Below, in pieces: positions 7,888-14,927 of a DNA stretch of 14,927 bases. Both the position numbers and the translations under genes were made by a program. Location of the stretch: assembly GCA_946482325.1 (NCBI GenBank), contig CAMLRA010000094.1:1-14927 (forward strand). Reading direction: 5' to 3'. Numbering within the stretch: position 1 is the stretch's first letter; each line of letters starts with the position of its first letter. The DNA is from an uncultured Chromatiaceae bacterium. Its GTDB lineage: Bacteria > Pseudomonadota > Gammaproteobacteria > Enterobacterales > Alteromonadaceae. Below the pieces are notes generated by a model. That model was not told the origin of the DNA, did no database searches, and worked only from the letters and a program-made list of their open reading frames with translations.

Positions 7888-9018
7888 TTAATGCCGGAAA
7901 CCTTCAGGGATTGGTAAATCTTTGGCCAATGGTTTCGGCTTCTGGCCTTTACCACGCCGATAGACTTTGAGCTGATAGACATAAGCCAGAACCTGTGCCA
8001 CTGCCGAGAACAACTGCTCCGGTATGGGATGATCCAGTTCTGTGGTGTGATAGACCGACCGGGCCAGCGCCGGCGAGCGGATAATCGGCACTTTGTTCGC
8101 TTCCGCAATCTGGCGGATATACATCGCCATTTCATCAACGCCTTTGGCCACCACCACCGGCGCCCGTTGTTTACCGTGCTCGTATTTCAGCGCCACAGCA
8201 TAATGGGTCGGGTTGGTGACCACCACATCGGCGGTTGGCACCGCCTGCATCATACGCCGGCGCGACATCTGGATTTGCAAGCCACGGATCCGGCCCTTGA
8301 TTTCCGGGTTACCCTCGGAGTTTTTGTATTCGTCTTTGACCTCTTGTTTGGTCATTTTCATCTGCTGGATATGACGCCATTTCTGATAAGGCGCATCAAT
8401 AGCTGCAATTATGAGGGTACTGGCACAAAGGCCAAAAAACATCCAGCACAGTAAATACAGCGCGGCCGCAATGTCGTCCGGGCTGGTCATCAGCGACAAG
8501 GCCATGATGTCGGAAAAAAACACTTTGAGCAGCAGATAAGCACAACCGGCCACTACAGAAACTTTTAGGACGCCTTTGAACAGCTCAATCACCGAATTGA
8601 GACTAAACATCCGCTTGATACCCGCAAGCGGGCTCAGTTTGTCGGGCCGGAAACTGGCGCCATACCAGGTGAAGTTGTAGCCGCCCAGAATGGTATTGCC
8701 GACAAAACCAGCGATTAAGATCACCAGACACAGCTTCAGAAACGCCGGTGTCACTGCAATCAGCGCGGCGTGTGCCGCTGCGGTCATCATGGTCGGGTCC
8801 TGCACGTCTTTTTGATTCAGACTCAGTAAACGCCGGCATACCTGCAACGTCGCTTCTGCGAGCTCAGTGCCATACATCAGAATGCCAAGACTACTGCCGA
8901 TTAATACCATTGCCGTTGCCAGGTCCTGTGACCTGGCAATATTACCTTTTTCCGCCGCGTCACTGAGTTTCTTACCCGTGGGGTCTTCGGTCTTTTCCAT
9001 ATCGCTGTCGGCAGCCAT
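7888..9018 (-). CDS. flhB: Flagellar export switch protein FlhB
   Basis: FlhB is the export-gate component that switches substrate specificity from hook-type to filament-type proteins, in concert with FliK. The 376-residue protein begins with a charged N-terminus (EKTEDPTGKKLSDAAEKG), has four hydrophobic segments in the first 210 residues (about 33-52, 85-110, 145-168, 185-208), and then a cytoplasmic domain. The self-cleavage motif NPTH is at 269-272, the same position as in E. coli. The ATG follows GGAGG at 6-nt spacing and is 12 nt behind fliR. It appears to be the last gene of the fliK-to-flhB run, because a promoter follows in the gap before flhA. No terminator hairpin is visible in that gap, so read-through is likely. 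Confidence 0.98.
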   Translation of the reverse strand: MAADSDMEKTEDPTGKKLSDAAEKGNIARSQDLATAMVLIGSSLGILMYGTELAEATLQVCRRLLSLNQKDVQDPTMMTAAAHAALIAVTPAFLKLCLVILIAGFVGNTILGGYNFTWYGASFRPDKLSPLAGIKRMFSLNSVIELFKGVLKVSVVAGCAYLLLKVFFSDIMALSLMTSPDDIAAALYLLCWMFFGLCASTLIIAAIDAPYQKWRHIQQMKMTKQEVKDEYKNSEGNPEIKGRIRGLQIQMSRRRMMQAVPTADVVVTNPTHYAVALKYEHGKQRAPVVVAKGVDEMAMYIRQIAEANKVPIIRSPALARSVYHTTELDHPIPEQLFSAVAQVLAYVYQLKVYRRGKGQKPKPLAKDLPIPEGFRH

Positions 9019-9030
9019 GGCAGTCCTCCG

Positions 9031-9804
9031 TCAGCAACCAATGAGCTTGCACGTCACTTCGATGCCGTGCTGCCATTGCAAATTAAAGTGGAATAAAAAG
9101 GTATTCATCGTCAGCCACAGGATCAACAATCCGGCGATCATTGTGACCGGGAAACCAATCGAGAAGATATTCAGCTGCGGCGCCGCGCGCGTCATCACAC
9201 CAAACGCCAGATTGACCAGTAACATCGCCGTCACCGGCGCCAACGTAATGGCCAGCGAGGTCGCAAAGATCCAGCCGCCGAACTCGGCAATCGTCAGGTA
9301 ATTGTCAACATCCCACCACTGCCCGTTAATAGGCAGCGATTCAAAACTAAACACAATCATCTGAAACATAATCAGATGGCCGTCATACACCCAAAACATC
9401 AACGTCGCCAGAATGAGGTAGAACTGACCAATAGTCGGGATACTGATACCGCTCGCCGGATCTACTAACGACGAAAAGCCAAGGCCAGTCTGGGTTGCCA
9501 GGATTTGTCCCGCCTGCACAAAGGCATTGATAAAAATCATCGAGATAAAGCCCATCGCAGTGCCTATCAGCAACTGCTGCATCACCTGGACAACCGTGAA
9601 AGCAGACATCAGATTGGTATCTTTCACCGGCGGGATCACCGGCATCACTACCAGCGTAAACATCACAGCTAAACCAATTTTTATGCGGTTTGGTACTGTT
9701 TTTGCGCCAATGCCGGTCATCAGCGCAAACATAGCGCCAATCCGGCACAGCGGCAGCAAAAAGTCCGCGATGCCCTGCATCAGCACGGAAAGCGGATATT
9801 CCAT
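9031..9804 (-). CDS. fliR: Flagellar export gate protein FliR
   Basis: FliR is a membrane subunit of the FliPQR core complex, the channel through which flagellar proteins pass. The 257-residue protein is strongly hydrophobic with about six membrane segments and ends with LLILWLTMNTFLFHFNLQW. This length and pattern are usual for FliR. Its ATG lies one nucleotide after the fliQ stop (TGAGATG), so translation is probably coupled, and it is followed by flhB after 12 nt. The assignment rests on length, hydrophobicity, family resemblance (for example RIGAMFALMTGIGAKTVPNR near the N-terminus) and the fixed fliPQR-flhB gene order. Confidence 0.97.
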   Translation of the reverse strand: MEYPLSVLMQGIADFLLPLCRIGAMFALMTGIGAKTVPNRIKIGLAVMFTLVVMPVIPPVKDTNLMSAFTVVQVMQQLLIGTAMGFISMIFINAFVQAGQILATQTGLGFSSLVDPASGISIPTIGQFYLILATLMFWVYDGHLIMFQMIVFSFESLPINGQWWDVDNYLTIAEFGGWIFATSLAITLAPVTAMLLVNLAFGVMTRAAPQLNIFSIGFPVTMIAGLLILWLTMNTFLFHFNLQWQHGIEVTCKLIGC

Positions 9805-9805
9805 C

Positions 9806-10075
9806 TCAGCTCACCAAACTCGGGATCGACAAAAACAACCCTGTGGTGTAATCCATCAGTGTCTGAGTCATCCAGTGGCCGCCATAAATTAGAGCCAGCA
9901 AGGTCACAATCAGCCGTGGCAAAAAACTTAAGGTTTGTTCGTTGATGGACGTCGCTGCCTGAAAAATCGACACCACCAGCCCCACCACCAGCGACGGCAT
10001 GATGATGATACTGACCAGCAGGATCACCAGATACAAAGCATCATTGAGGATATCGACAAAGGTTTCCGGCGTCAT
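9806..10075 (-). CDS. fliQ: Flagellar export gate protein FliQ
   Basis: FliQ is the small subunit of the FliPQR export channel. The 89 residues match the usual family length and form two membrane helices (about 15-38 and 52-74) joined by the conserved loop FQAATSINEQTLSFLPR. The ATG begins one nucleotide after the fliP stop (TGACATG), and the stop lies one nucleotide before the fliR start, so the three gate genes are tightly coupled. Confidence 0.97.
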   Translation of the reverse strand: MTPETFVDILNDALYLVILLVSIIIMPSLVVGLVVSIFQAATSINEQTLSFLPRLIVTLLALIYGGHWMTQTLMDYTTGLFLSIPSLVS

Positions 10076-10076
10076 G

Positions 10077-10820
10077 TCAGACTCCTATCCCATAACTGTT
10101 AGCCAAGGTGCCCATGACCAATAACCAGCCATCGACCAGCACAAACATCATCAGCTTAAACGGCAGCGAAATAATCATTGGAGACAACATCATCATCCCC
10201 ATCGCCATCAACACGGATGCGACCACCAAATCAATGATTAAAAACGGGATAAAAATCATAAAACCAATCTGAAAGGCGGTTTTAAGCTCTGAAGTGACAA
10301 AAGCCGGGATCACGATAGTAATTGGATAATCCTGATGATTGGCGACTTTAGGGTGGCCGGCGATTTCGGCAAAGGTCTCTAAATCTTTGACCCGGGTCTG
10401 GTGCAACATAAAAGCTTTCATCGGCTTAATGGCCGCGTCCAGCGCCTGCACTGAGGTAATATCTTCTTTTAAATACGGCTGTATGGCGGTGTCATTTACT
10501 TGCTTAAAGGTCGGCGCCATGATGAAAAATGTCAGAAATAACGTGATGCCAACCAGCACCTGGTTGGACGGGCTCGACATCAGACCCATGGCCTGACGCA
10601 AAATCGCCAGCACAATAATGATGCGGGTAAAGCTGGTCATCATGATAAGTGCGGCTGGCAGGAAACTCAGTGCCGTCATCATCGCCAGCACTTGTAAGGT
10701 CACACTGTATTCCTGACTACCATCAGGGTTAGTGGTGATTTGCAGCGCTGACAGGCCGCTATTGTCAGCTAGCACTGCCGGGCTCAGCAGCACCAGCAGC
10801 ATAAAAAGAATTCGGAACAT
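10077..10820 (-). CDS. fliP: Flagellar export gate protein FliP
   Basis: FliP is the main subunit of the export channel in the basal body centre. The 247-residue protein has a likely cleavable signal peptide ([18 protein letters not shown]), as is usual for FliP. Conserved segments include [17 protein letters not shown] at 63-79, the family signature [20 protein letters not shown] at 191-210 and [14 protein letters not shown] at 219-232. It starts 9 nt after fliO and ends one nucleotide before fliQ. Nothing is missing or unusual. Confidence 0.98.
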   Translation of the reverse strand: MFRILFMLLVLLSPAVLADNSGLSALQITTNPDGSQEYSVTLQVLAMMTALSFLPAALIMMTSFTRIIIVLAILRQAMGLMSSPSNQVLVGITLFLTFFIMAPTFKQVNDTAIQPYLKEDITSVQALDAAIKPMKAFMLHQTRVKDLETFAEIAGHPKVANHQDYPITIVIPAFVTSELKTAFQIGFMIFIPFLIIDLVVASVLMAMGMMMLSPMIISLPFKLMMFVLVDGWLLVMGTLANSYGIGV

Positions 10821-10829
10821 AACAGCAGA

Positions 10830-11249
10830 TTACTTTTTCAGGAACGACTGTAACTGCGTATGAAAGTCTGATGCCAACTTTTCTTCGGGGAGCGGATTTT
10901 CGAGTTCAAACAGGAAATTGACACTGTGTGGCGTGACGCCGATCACTCGCTGTTTCCCTTGTATTTCAACAACTAAGAGGCGTTCTTTCTGACCTACCGG
11001 CAAAGTAGCCACAACTTTAAAATGTTTGGAACCGGGCATTTTTAGCTGCAATTTTTTATACAGCAGGGCCAGCACGACAATAGCGCTAATCACCAGCGCC
11101 AAAGAAATGACGATCTGCCCAAGACCGGGTAAATTGGCGCTCTGGCGCAGCGGCTGTGTCGCCGCCTCGGCCTGAGCAGAGCCTTGCGTCGCTACTTGCG
11201 CTATCGCACTGACCGGCAACACGGCACACAGCATCAGCCAGTAACGCAT
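10830..11249 (-). CDS. fliO: Flagellar assembly protein FliO
   Basis: FliO is a bitopic membrane protein that helps the FliP complex assemble. From the ATG at 11249 it has 139 residues: a signal-like hydrophobic start (MRYWLMLCAVLPVSAIAQ), a short polar Ala/Gln-rich stretch, one membrane segment at about 44-64 and a cytoplasmic domain containing FKVVATLPVGQKERLLVVEI, typical of the family. The frame extends to a TTG at 11276, but that would overlap fliN by 26 nt and place nine polar residues before the signal-like segment. The ATG, one nucleotide after the fliN stop, is preferred. FliO is poorly conserved, and its place between fliN and fliP supports the call. Confidence 0.93.
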   Translation of the reverse strand: MRYWLMLCAVLPVSAIAQVATQGSAQAEAATQPLRQSANLPGLGQIVISLALVISAIVVLALLYKKLQLKMPGSKHFKVVATLPVGQKERLLVVEIQGKQRVIGVTPHSVNFLFELENPLPEEKLASDFHTQLQSFLKK

Positions 11250-11250
11250 G

Positions 11251-11643
11251 TCAACGCAACTTCTTGATACGTTCAATTTGGCTAATCACGTCCGTCAGGC
11301 GGATACCGAACTTGTCGTTGACCACAACCACTTCTCCATGGGCAATCAAAGTACCATTGACCAGCACGTCCAGCGGTTCACCAGCCACCCGCTCCAGTTC
11401 AACCACAGACCCCTGATTGAGCTGCAACAAATTGCGAATGCTGATTTTGGCGCGGCCAACTTCCATCGAGATGGTGACCGGAATATCCAGAATCGTATCA
11501 AGCTTGCGGCGTTCATCACCGGATAACGGCGCGTGTTCTTCATGCAATTCGTCCAGCTCAGCCGTCTCGACGCCATCGGCACTGCCTTCGGCTTCAGCCA
11601 AGGCGGCGGCCCATTCGTCCATCGTGTCTTTGTCGTCAGCCAT
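11251..11643 (-). CDS. fliN: Flagellar motor switch protein FliN
   Basis: FliN forms the lower part of the C-ring together with FliM and helps dock the export ATPase complex. From the ATG at 11643 it has 130 residues. The acidic N-terminal region (DEWAAALAEAEGSADGVETAELDELHEEH) is variable. The C-terminal SpoA domain runs from about residue 52 (LDIPVTISMEVGRAKISIRN) to the end and includes GEVVVVNDKFGIRLTD. The ATG at 11643 overlaps the fliM stop in TAATG. Another in-frame ATG two codons upstream (11649) is also possible, because a GAGG sequence lies 4 nt from the first and 10 nt from the second. Either start gives an essentially identical protein. Confidence 0.97.
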   Translation of the reverse strand: MADDKDTMDEWAAALAEAEGSADGVETAELDELHEEHAPLSGDERRKLDTILDIPVTISMEVGRAKISIRNLLQLNQGSVVELERVAGEPLDVLVNGTLIAHGEVVVVNDKFGIRLTDVISQIERIKKLR

Positions 11644-12740
11644 TACCATCTTTCCTCACTACGTTCATTCAGGATCAAATCGGCTTCCAGTTCACTGATA
11701 TCTGCATCACTGTCTAAGCGGCGACCGCCTTTGGTAAACACATGCAGTTCAGATTTAACCGATTCAGGTCTTTTGATTTTTTCGACAATTTTCAGTGCCA
11801 CATTGTCACGGGATTTCCCCATTTTGGCGCGATAGGTCGGCAAGTCTTCAATCAGCACTGTGATGGTTTCCGGAATTTCCACCGGAATGATGTCGCCGGC
11901 TTTGAGGTTCATCACCTGCTCCAGCGTCAAATCAACATCCATCATTTTGGTGGTCAGATTGACTTTGACATCCATAATTTCGTCACGCAGCGCTTTACTC
12001 CAGCGCAAGTCAGTGTCTTCTTTGTCGCTCTGTACACCGGCGTCAAGCAGTTCGCGGATAGGCTCCAGCATCGAATAAGGCAACGCGACATGGAAATCAC
12101 CACCACCACCGTCCAGTTCAATGTGGAAAGAACTGATGACGACAACTTCCGTCGGGCTGACGATGTTCGCCATCGCCGGGTTCACTTCGCTGTCCAGATA
12201 TTCAAAGGACACGTCCATCACCGGCGCCCAGGCTTCTTTGTAATCTTCAAAAATTAATTTCAGCAGCATCTGAATGATGCGTCGTTCGGTCGGAGTAAAT
12301 TCACGGCCTTCGATTTTAGCGTGGTAACGCCCATCGCCACCAAAGAAGTTATCCACCAGAATAAACACCAGCCGCGCTTCCATCGTAATGAGGCCGGTGC
12401 CTTTTAATGGCCGGAAGCGCACCATATTCAGACTGGTTGGTACAAACAGGGTATGCACATATTCGCCAAATTTGATCATCTGCACGCCGTTGATCGACAC
12501 TTCGGCGGTGCGGCGCATCATGTTGAACAGACTAATGCGCATATGACGGGCAAAACGTTCGTTGACCATCTCCAAAGTCGGCATCCGGCCCCGGACAATC
12601 CGATCCTGTGAAGAGAAGTCGTATTCCATCGCCGAGCGTCGACCGCCCGGACCGGAACTTTCTTCTATCTCTTCTTCTTCGACGTCATCAACACCATGCA
12701 ATAGCGCGTCAATTTCGTCCTGGGATAATAAATCAGTCAA
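11643..12740 (-). CDS. fliM: Flagellar motor switch protein FliM (TTG start)
   Basis: FliM is the C-ring protein that receives CheY-P and connects FliG to FliN. The 365-residue protein opens with the CheY-binding peptide LLSQDEIDALLHG (4-16), followed by an acidic linker. The middle domain (about 45-240) contains the signature NFFGGDG at 131-137, and the C-terminal SpoA domain follows at about 255-335. About 20-30 extra residues after the SpoA domain (KGGRRLDSDADISELEADL) make it longer than the 334-residue E. coli protein. The start is TTG at 12740, supported by GGAGGG at 7-nt spacing and by the conserved N-terminal peptide, which begins at once. A 14-bp inverted repeat overlaps that ribosome binding site. 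The gene overlaps the fliN start. Confidence 0.98.
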   Translation of the reverse strand: MTDLLSQDEIDALLHGVDDVEEEEIEESSGPGGRRSAMEYDFSSQDRIVRGRMPTLEMVNERFARHMRISLFNMMRRTAEVSINGVQMIKFGEYVHTLFVPTSLNMVRFRPLKGTGLITMEARLVFILVDNFFGGDGRYHAKIEGREFTPTERRIIQMLLKLIFEDYKEAWAPVMDVSFEYLDSEVNPAMANIVSPTEVVVISSFHIELDGGGGDFHVALPYSMLEPIRELLDAGVQSDKEDTDLRWSKALRDEIMDVKVNLTTKMMDVDLTLEQVMNLKAGDIIPVEIPETITVLIEDLPTYRAKMGKSRDNVALKIVEKIKRPESVKSELHVFTKGGRRLDSDADISELEADLILNERSEERW

Positions 12741-12747
12741 TCTGTTG

Positions 12748-12753
12748 CCCTCC
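12748..12753 (-). promoter_or_regulatory. Ribosome binding site of the fliM TTG start
   Basis: The minus strand reads GGAGGG, 7 nt before the TTG at 12740. There is no in-frame ATG near this site, and the conserved FliM N-terminus starts directly at the TTG. Two of its bases are shared with the inverted repeat at 12752-12765. Confidence 0.75.
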
Positions 12754-12765
12754 GGTTCAAACCGG
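12752..12765. repeat. Inverted repeat in the fliL-fliM gap
   Basis: The 14 bases CCGGTT-CA-AACCGG form perfect 6-base arms around a 2-base centre, between the fliL stop and the fliM start. In RNA this could fold as a stem of about 5 bp with a 4-nt loop, ending at the edge of the fliM ribosome binding site. No run of T follows, so it is not an intrinsic terminator. A regulatory role is only a possibility. Confidence 0.5.
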
Positions 12766-12767
12766 CT

Positions 12768-13322
12768 TTACTGCATAACAAAACCGGTAAACAGGATCTC
12801 TTCAACCACCGGAGACCCTGCCACACCTTTTAACGCTTCCTGAACATCTTTTAAGGCTGCGGCTTTGATGGTTTCTTTACCGGCCGCTGTGACCAGTTCA
12901 TCGGCATTGGCCTTACTGAAAGTCCGCAGCATGGTACTTTCAATCAACGGGATATGCTGTTTGGCCGTTTCTTCATTCTGGGTACCGCGCACCAAGAGTT
13001 GTGCTTTGATTTGCACTAAGCGGTCCCGGTTTGCGCCGGCAACGTTAAATACAAAAGGTCTTGGCATCCCGACATACAAGGCTGACCCCACTTCAGCCCC
13101 ACCTGCTGCCGGCGCTGCACCATCCGCAGCCGGCGCTGCCGCACCATCTGCTGCCGGAGCACCTTCAGCTGGCGCTTCGGCCGCTGGTGGTGGATCACCG
13201 CCCATCATCATAAAAGCCGCGCCACCGCCGCCGAGCAGTACGACTGCCGTCGCCGCGATGATGATCATTTTTTTCTTCTTATTGCCACCATCAGCAATTT
13301 CGAGTTCTTTTTCCGCCGCCAT
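12768..13322 (-). CDS. fliL: Flagellar basal-body protein FliL
   Basis: FliL is a single-pass inner-membrane protein that surrounds or supports the stator units. The 184 residues comprise a short cytoplasmic start, a KKKK cluster at 15-18, one membrane helix at about 19-40, a Pro/Ala/Gly linker at 42-79 containing repeated PAADGAA units, and the periplasmic FliL domain from about 80 to the end (closing EEILFTGFVMQ). The ATG is preceded by GGAG at 7-nt spacing, next to a tandem duplication ACGGAG-ACGGAG. It lies 104 nt behind fliK and 27 nt ahead of fliM. The linker's repeated codons may be prone to length change; such linkers vary greatly in this family. Confidence 0.96.
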   Translation of the reverse strand: MAAEKELEIADGGNKKKKMIIIAATAVVLLGGGGAAFMMMGGDPPPAAEAPAEGAPAADGAAAPAADGAAPAAGGAEVGSALYVGMPRPFVFNVAGANRDRLVQIKAQLLVRGTQNEETAKQHIPLIESTMLRTFSKANADELVTAAGKETIKAAALKDVQEALKGVAGSPVVEEILFTGFVMQ

Positions 13323-13388
13323 AACTGGACTCCGTCTCCGTTAATTTTGTTATTATTTACTTCGTTACGGGACAAAGGCAATCAACAT

Positions 13389-13402
13389 CGGCAGATCTGC
13401 CG
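13389..13402. repeat. 14-bp perfect palindrome in the fliK-fliL gap
   Basis: CGGCAGATCTGCCG is a perfect palindrome with no spacer, lying in the 104-nt gap between the fliK stop (13427) and the fliL start (13322). It is followed on the minus strand by mixed sequence and then an AT-rich leader, not by a T run, so it does not look like a terminator. It could be a protein-binding site or chance. The rest of the gap shows no promoter I can support. Confidence 0.45.
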
Positions 13403-13426
13403 CTTTTGTCTGCACCAGGGTACCAA

Positions 13427-14927
13427 TCACGCATAAAAATCCACCATCCGGTCAGAAACCTTGATTTGCACAGTCTGTGCTGGAGCCAGATCCGCCTCAG
13501 AACCACCGGATGAGCCTGAGCGGGCCTGACGTTGCTCTTGTTGTCCGCCAGACTGGCGCTGTTCAACCTGACCTTCAGTCAAAGCAATCCCCTGTTGCTC
13601 CAATAATTCGCGCAATTTGGGCATCTGCTGTTCCAGCGCTTCTTTCGCGGCGCCTTGTTGCACCACAAACTGCACACTCAACTGGTCTTGTTGCAGATTC
13701 AGTTTAATTTGCATCGAACCTAAATCTTCCGGATGCAGCTGCACTTCTGCTGTTTGTAATTTGTGCTGAATTTGCACCATTACCCGGTCTTTCAGCTGTT
13801 GCGCCGCTGCAGGCTCAGTCAGTGCCAACGGCGCTTGCCAGCTGGTGGTTTCCGCGGCACGGCTTGCCATCAGCGGCGTATGCGCGGTGCCCGCGCTATG
13901 TGTGACCGGCTGTGTCAGTGCTGTCGCGCCTGCCGTGTGCTCAGTCAGTGGCTGGGCCTGCTGCAACTGCTGCAGCTGCTGACCAAAGGCCAGAGTCGTG
14001 GTCGCAGGTTGCGCTGGCTGGTTCGCCAGCATCACATCTGCGCTCGCTTTCGCCTGCCCCTGACCAGGCTGTTGCTCAGCGCCGGCTTGCTGTTGCTGTT
14101 GCTGAGTTGTCTGATTCACTGTTTTTAAATGTTCGGCAAAAGCATTGGCCGCCGGCGCTTTTTCCAGGCTAGCCGCGGCAGTAGTAGCGCGATTGGTATT
14201 TGCAGGTGCAGCCTGCGCTTGCACCATCATCGCAGCTGGTAGTTCAGGGTCAGTTCGCTCAGGAGTGACAGCACTTTCGTGCAATGCGACAGCGGATTGT
14301 TGAGTCGTGGCCTTAGCCGGCTGTTGGGTCAAACCGGATTGCTGTGCCTGTTTTGCCACCTGATCGGCCTGGGATTCCGGCACAGCGCCAGCCGAAACCA
14401 CAGCACCAGACTCAGCATCCATTGACGCATCGGCTGGGTCGAGCGCAACAGCAGTTTTACTTGTGGTCTTAGTGGCTGTGCTTTGCTCAGTTTGCAGTTG
14501 TGCAGACTTTGTTGCTGATTTGTTTTGTATTGCAGCAGCTTCAGTTGCCACAGAGCTCATAGTTGCAGTTGGTGCGGGCTGATTGTCGTTACCGACTTTA
14601 TCGTCGGCCGTGGTCGACGCTCCCGCACTTGCTGTCACGCCAGCCTGATTTTGCTCAGTCAAATCGATGGCAGTTAAATCAGTCTCAGCTGAGTTCCGCA
14701 AAAGCTGTTCTGTGGCTAATGACGTAGTTTGCCCGGCCTGATCCGCTGCGATGCTATCAACTGCGGTCATATCTGTTGCTGCGCTGCCAGTGTCTGTTGT
14801 GGACTGGGCTGCCGTCGCCTCAGACGCTGTAGCCTCAGTCAGCGCTGCGCGTAGCGCGTCAGCTGAAGACGACTGTGTCCCTGTATAGGTTATATCCGCC
14901 GTAACTACCTGGTCTGCGCTCGGGACT
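13427..14927 (-). CDS. fliK: Flagellar hook-length control protein FliK (5' end outside window)
   Basis: FliK is the secreted ruler that measures the hook and triggers the FlhB specificity switch. The frame is open from the right edge to the stop at 13427, giving 499 residues. An internal Met at 14770 is not the start, because coding sequence of the same low-complexity character (for example SSSADALRAALTEATASEAT) continues upstream without a stop. The N-terminal and middle part is rich in Ala, Thr, Gln and Ser, with a run of six Gln at 14087-14104. The conserved C-terminal domain (about 13560-13860) contains AEVQLHPEDLGSMQIKLNLQ, the core of FliK-type domains, followed by a Gln/Gly-rich tail ending in DFYA. 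Position ahead of fliL and this domain make the call firm. Confidence 0.95.
   Translation of the reverse strand, partial: VPSADQVVTADITYTGTQSSSADALRAALTEATASEATAAQSTTDTGSAATDMTAVDSIAADQAGQTTSLATEQLLRNSAETDLTAIDLTEQNQAGVTASAGASTTADDKVGNDNQPAPTATMSSVATEAAAIQNKSATKSAQLQTEQSTATKTTSKTAVALDPADASMDAESGAVVSAGAVPESQADQVAKQAQQSGLTQQPAKATTQQSAVALHESAVTPERTDPELPAAMMVQAQAAPANTNRATTAAASLEKAPAANAFAEHLKTVNQTTQQQQQQAGAEQQPGQGQAKASADVMLANQPAQPATTTLAFGQQLQQLQQAQPLTEHTAGATALTQPVTHSAGTAHTPLMASRAAETTSWQAPLALTEPAAAQQLKDRVMVQIQHKLQTAEVQLHPEDLGSMQIKLNLQQDQLSVQFVVQQGAAKEALEQQMPKLRELLEQQGIALTEGQVEQRQSGGQQEQRQARSGSSGGSEADLAPAQTVQIKVSDRMVDFYA
14087..14104 (-). repeat. Hexanucleotide repeat encoding six Gln in fliK
   Basis: The plus strand shows three exact copies of ttgctg, giving alternating CAG and CAA codons for six consecutive Gln in the variable part of FliK. 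Slippage would change ruler length by two residues per unit without breaking the frame. Confidence 0.8.

Noticed and set aside
11250..11276. TTG start for fliO at 11276
   Set aside because: It would overlap fliN by 26 nt and put extra polar residues before the signal-like N-terminus. The ATG at 11249 sits one nucleotide after the fliN stop, as at the neighbouring junctions.
12865..13344. Plus-strand open frame opposite fliL (159 codons), and similar long plus-strand frames at 342-749, 347-829 and 11742-12257
   Set aside because: They lie opposite confidently identified genes with GC-rich or repetitive coding. The protein sequences are low-complexity or unlike any family, and none has a plausible separate promoter.
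13385..13392. GCCGATGT on the minus strand, like a sigma-28 -10 element (GCCGATAA)
   Set aside because: No TAAA-like -35 element is found at about 15 nt upstream, and the match comes largely from one arm of the palindrome.
13411..13425. Possible sigma-54 promoter on the minus strand in the fliK-fliL gap (TGGTACCCTGGTGCA)
   Set aside because: The GG and GC are separated by 9 nt instead of 10, and the blocks otherwise match the consensus poorly.
1..14927. Mobile elements, tRNA or rRNA genes, CRISPR arrays, defence or biosynthetic systems
   Set aside because: The window is filled almost end to end by conserved flagellar and chemotaxis genes, and the few gaps (all under 110 nt) show no such features.

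Overview
This window is a dense, one-directional block of polar-flagellum and chemotaxis genes. Every convincing gene is on the minus strand, so transcription runs from the right edge to the left. In that direction the order is fliK (its beginning lies outside the window), fliL, fliM, fliN, fliO, fliP, fliQ, fliR, flhB, flhA, flhF, flhG, fliA, cheY, cheZ and cheA (its end lies outside the window). This order, with an flhF/flhG pair and fliA-cheYZA directly behind them, is typical of polarly flagellated gammaproteobacteria (Vibrio, Shewanella, Pseudomonas, Aeromonas and Rheinheimera-type bacteria). By remembered protein resemblance I lean towards an Alteromonadales or Rheinheimera-like organism, but I cannot fix the genus. 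I see no mobile elements, RNA genes, CRISPR arrays or foreign-looking segments.

Right part (about 7.9-14.9 kb): fliK to flhB encode the hook-length ruler FliK, the stator-associated FliL, the C-ring switch proteins FliM and FliN, and the type III export gate FliO, FliP, FliQ, FliR and FlhB. Most junctions are very tight (1 to 27 nt, or overlapping). The exception is a 104-nt fliK-fliL gap holding a 14-bp perfect palindrome.

Middle (about 2.6-7.9 kb): an 84-nt flhB-flhA gap contains a near-consensus sigma-54 promoter (minus strand TGGAACG-N4-TTGCC). This implies a second transcription unit running flhA-flhF-flhG-fliA-cheY-cheZ-cheA, and it fixes the flhA start at 7803. FlhA is the export-gate ring protein. 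FlhF and FlhG are the GTPase/ATPase pair that sets flagellar position and number. FliA is sigma-28.

Left part (1-2.6 kb): the signalling core. CheA phosphorylates CheY, CheY-P binds FliM, and CheZ dephosphorylates it. CheA has no recognisable P2 domain. In its place is a low-complexity linker with three copies of an acidic DEFExLLDELHG motif. The core of this motif also resembles the FliM N-terminus and the CheZ C-terminus encoded in the same window, both known CheY-docking peptides in other bacteria.

Three genes use non-ATG starts supported by their ribosome binding sites or overlaps: cheY and fliM (TTG) and fliA (GTG). I found no wholly new system. The most interesting points are the CheA linker repeats and the internal sigma-54 promoter.
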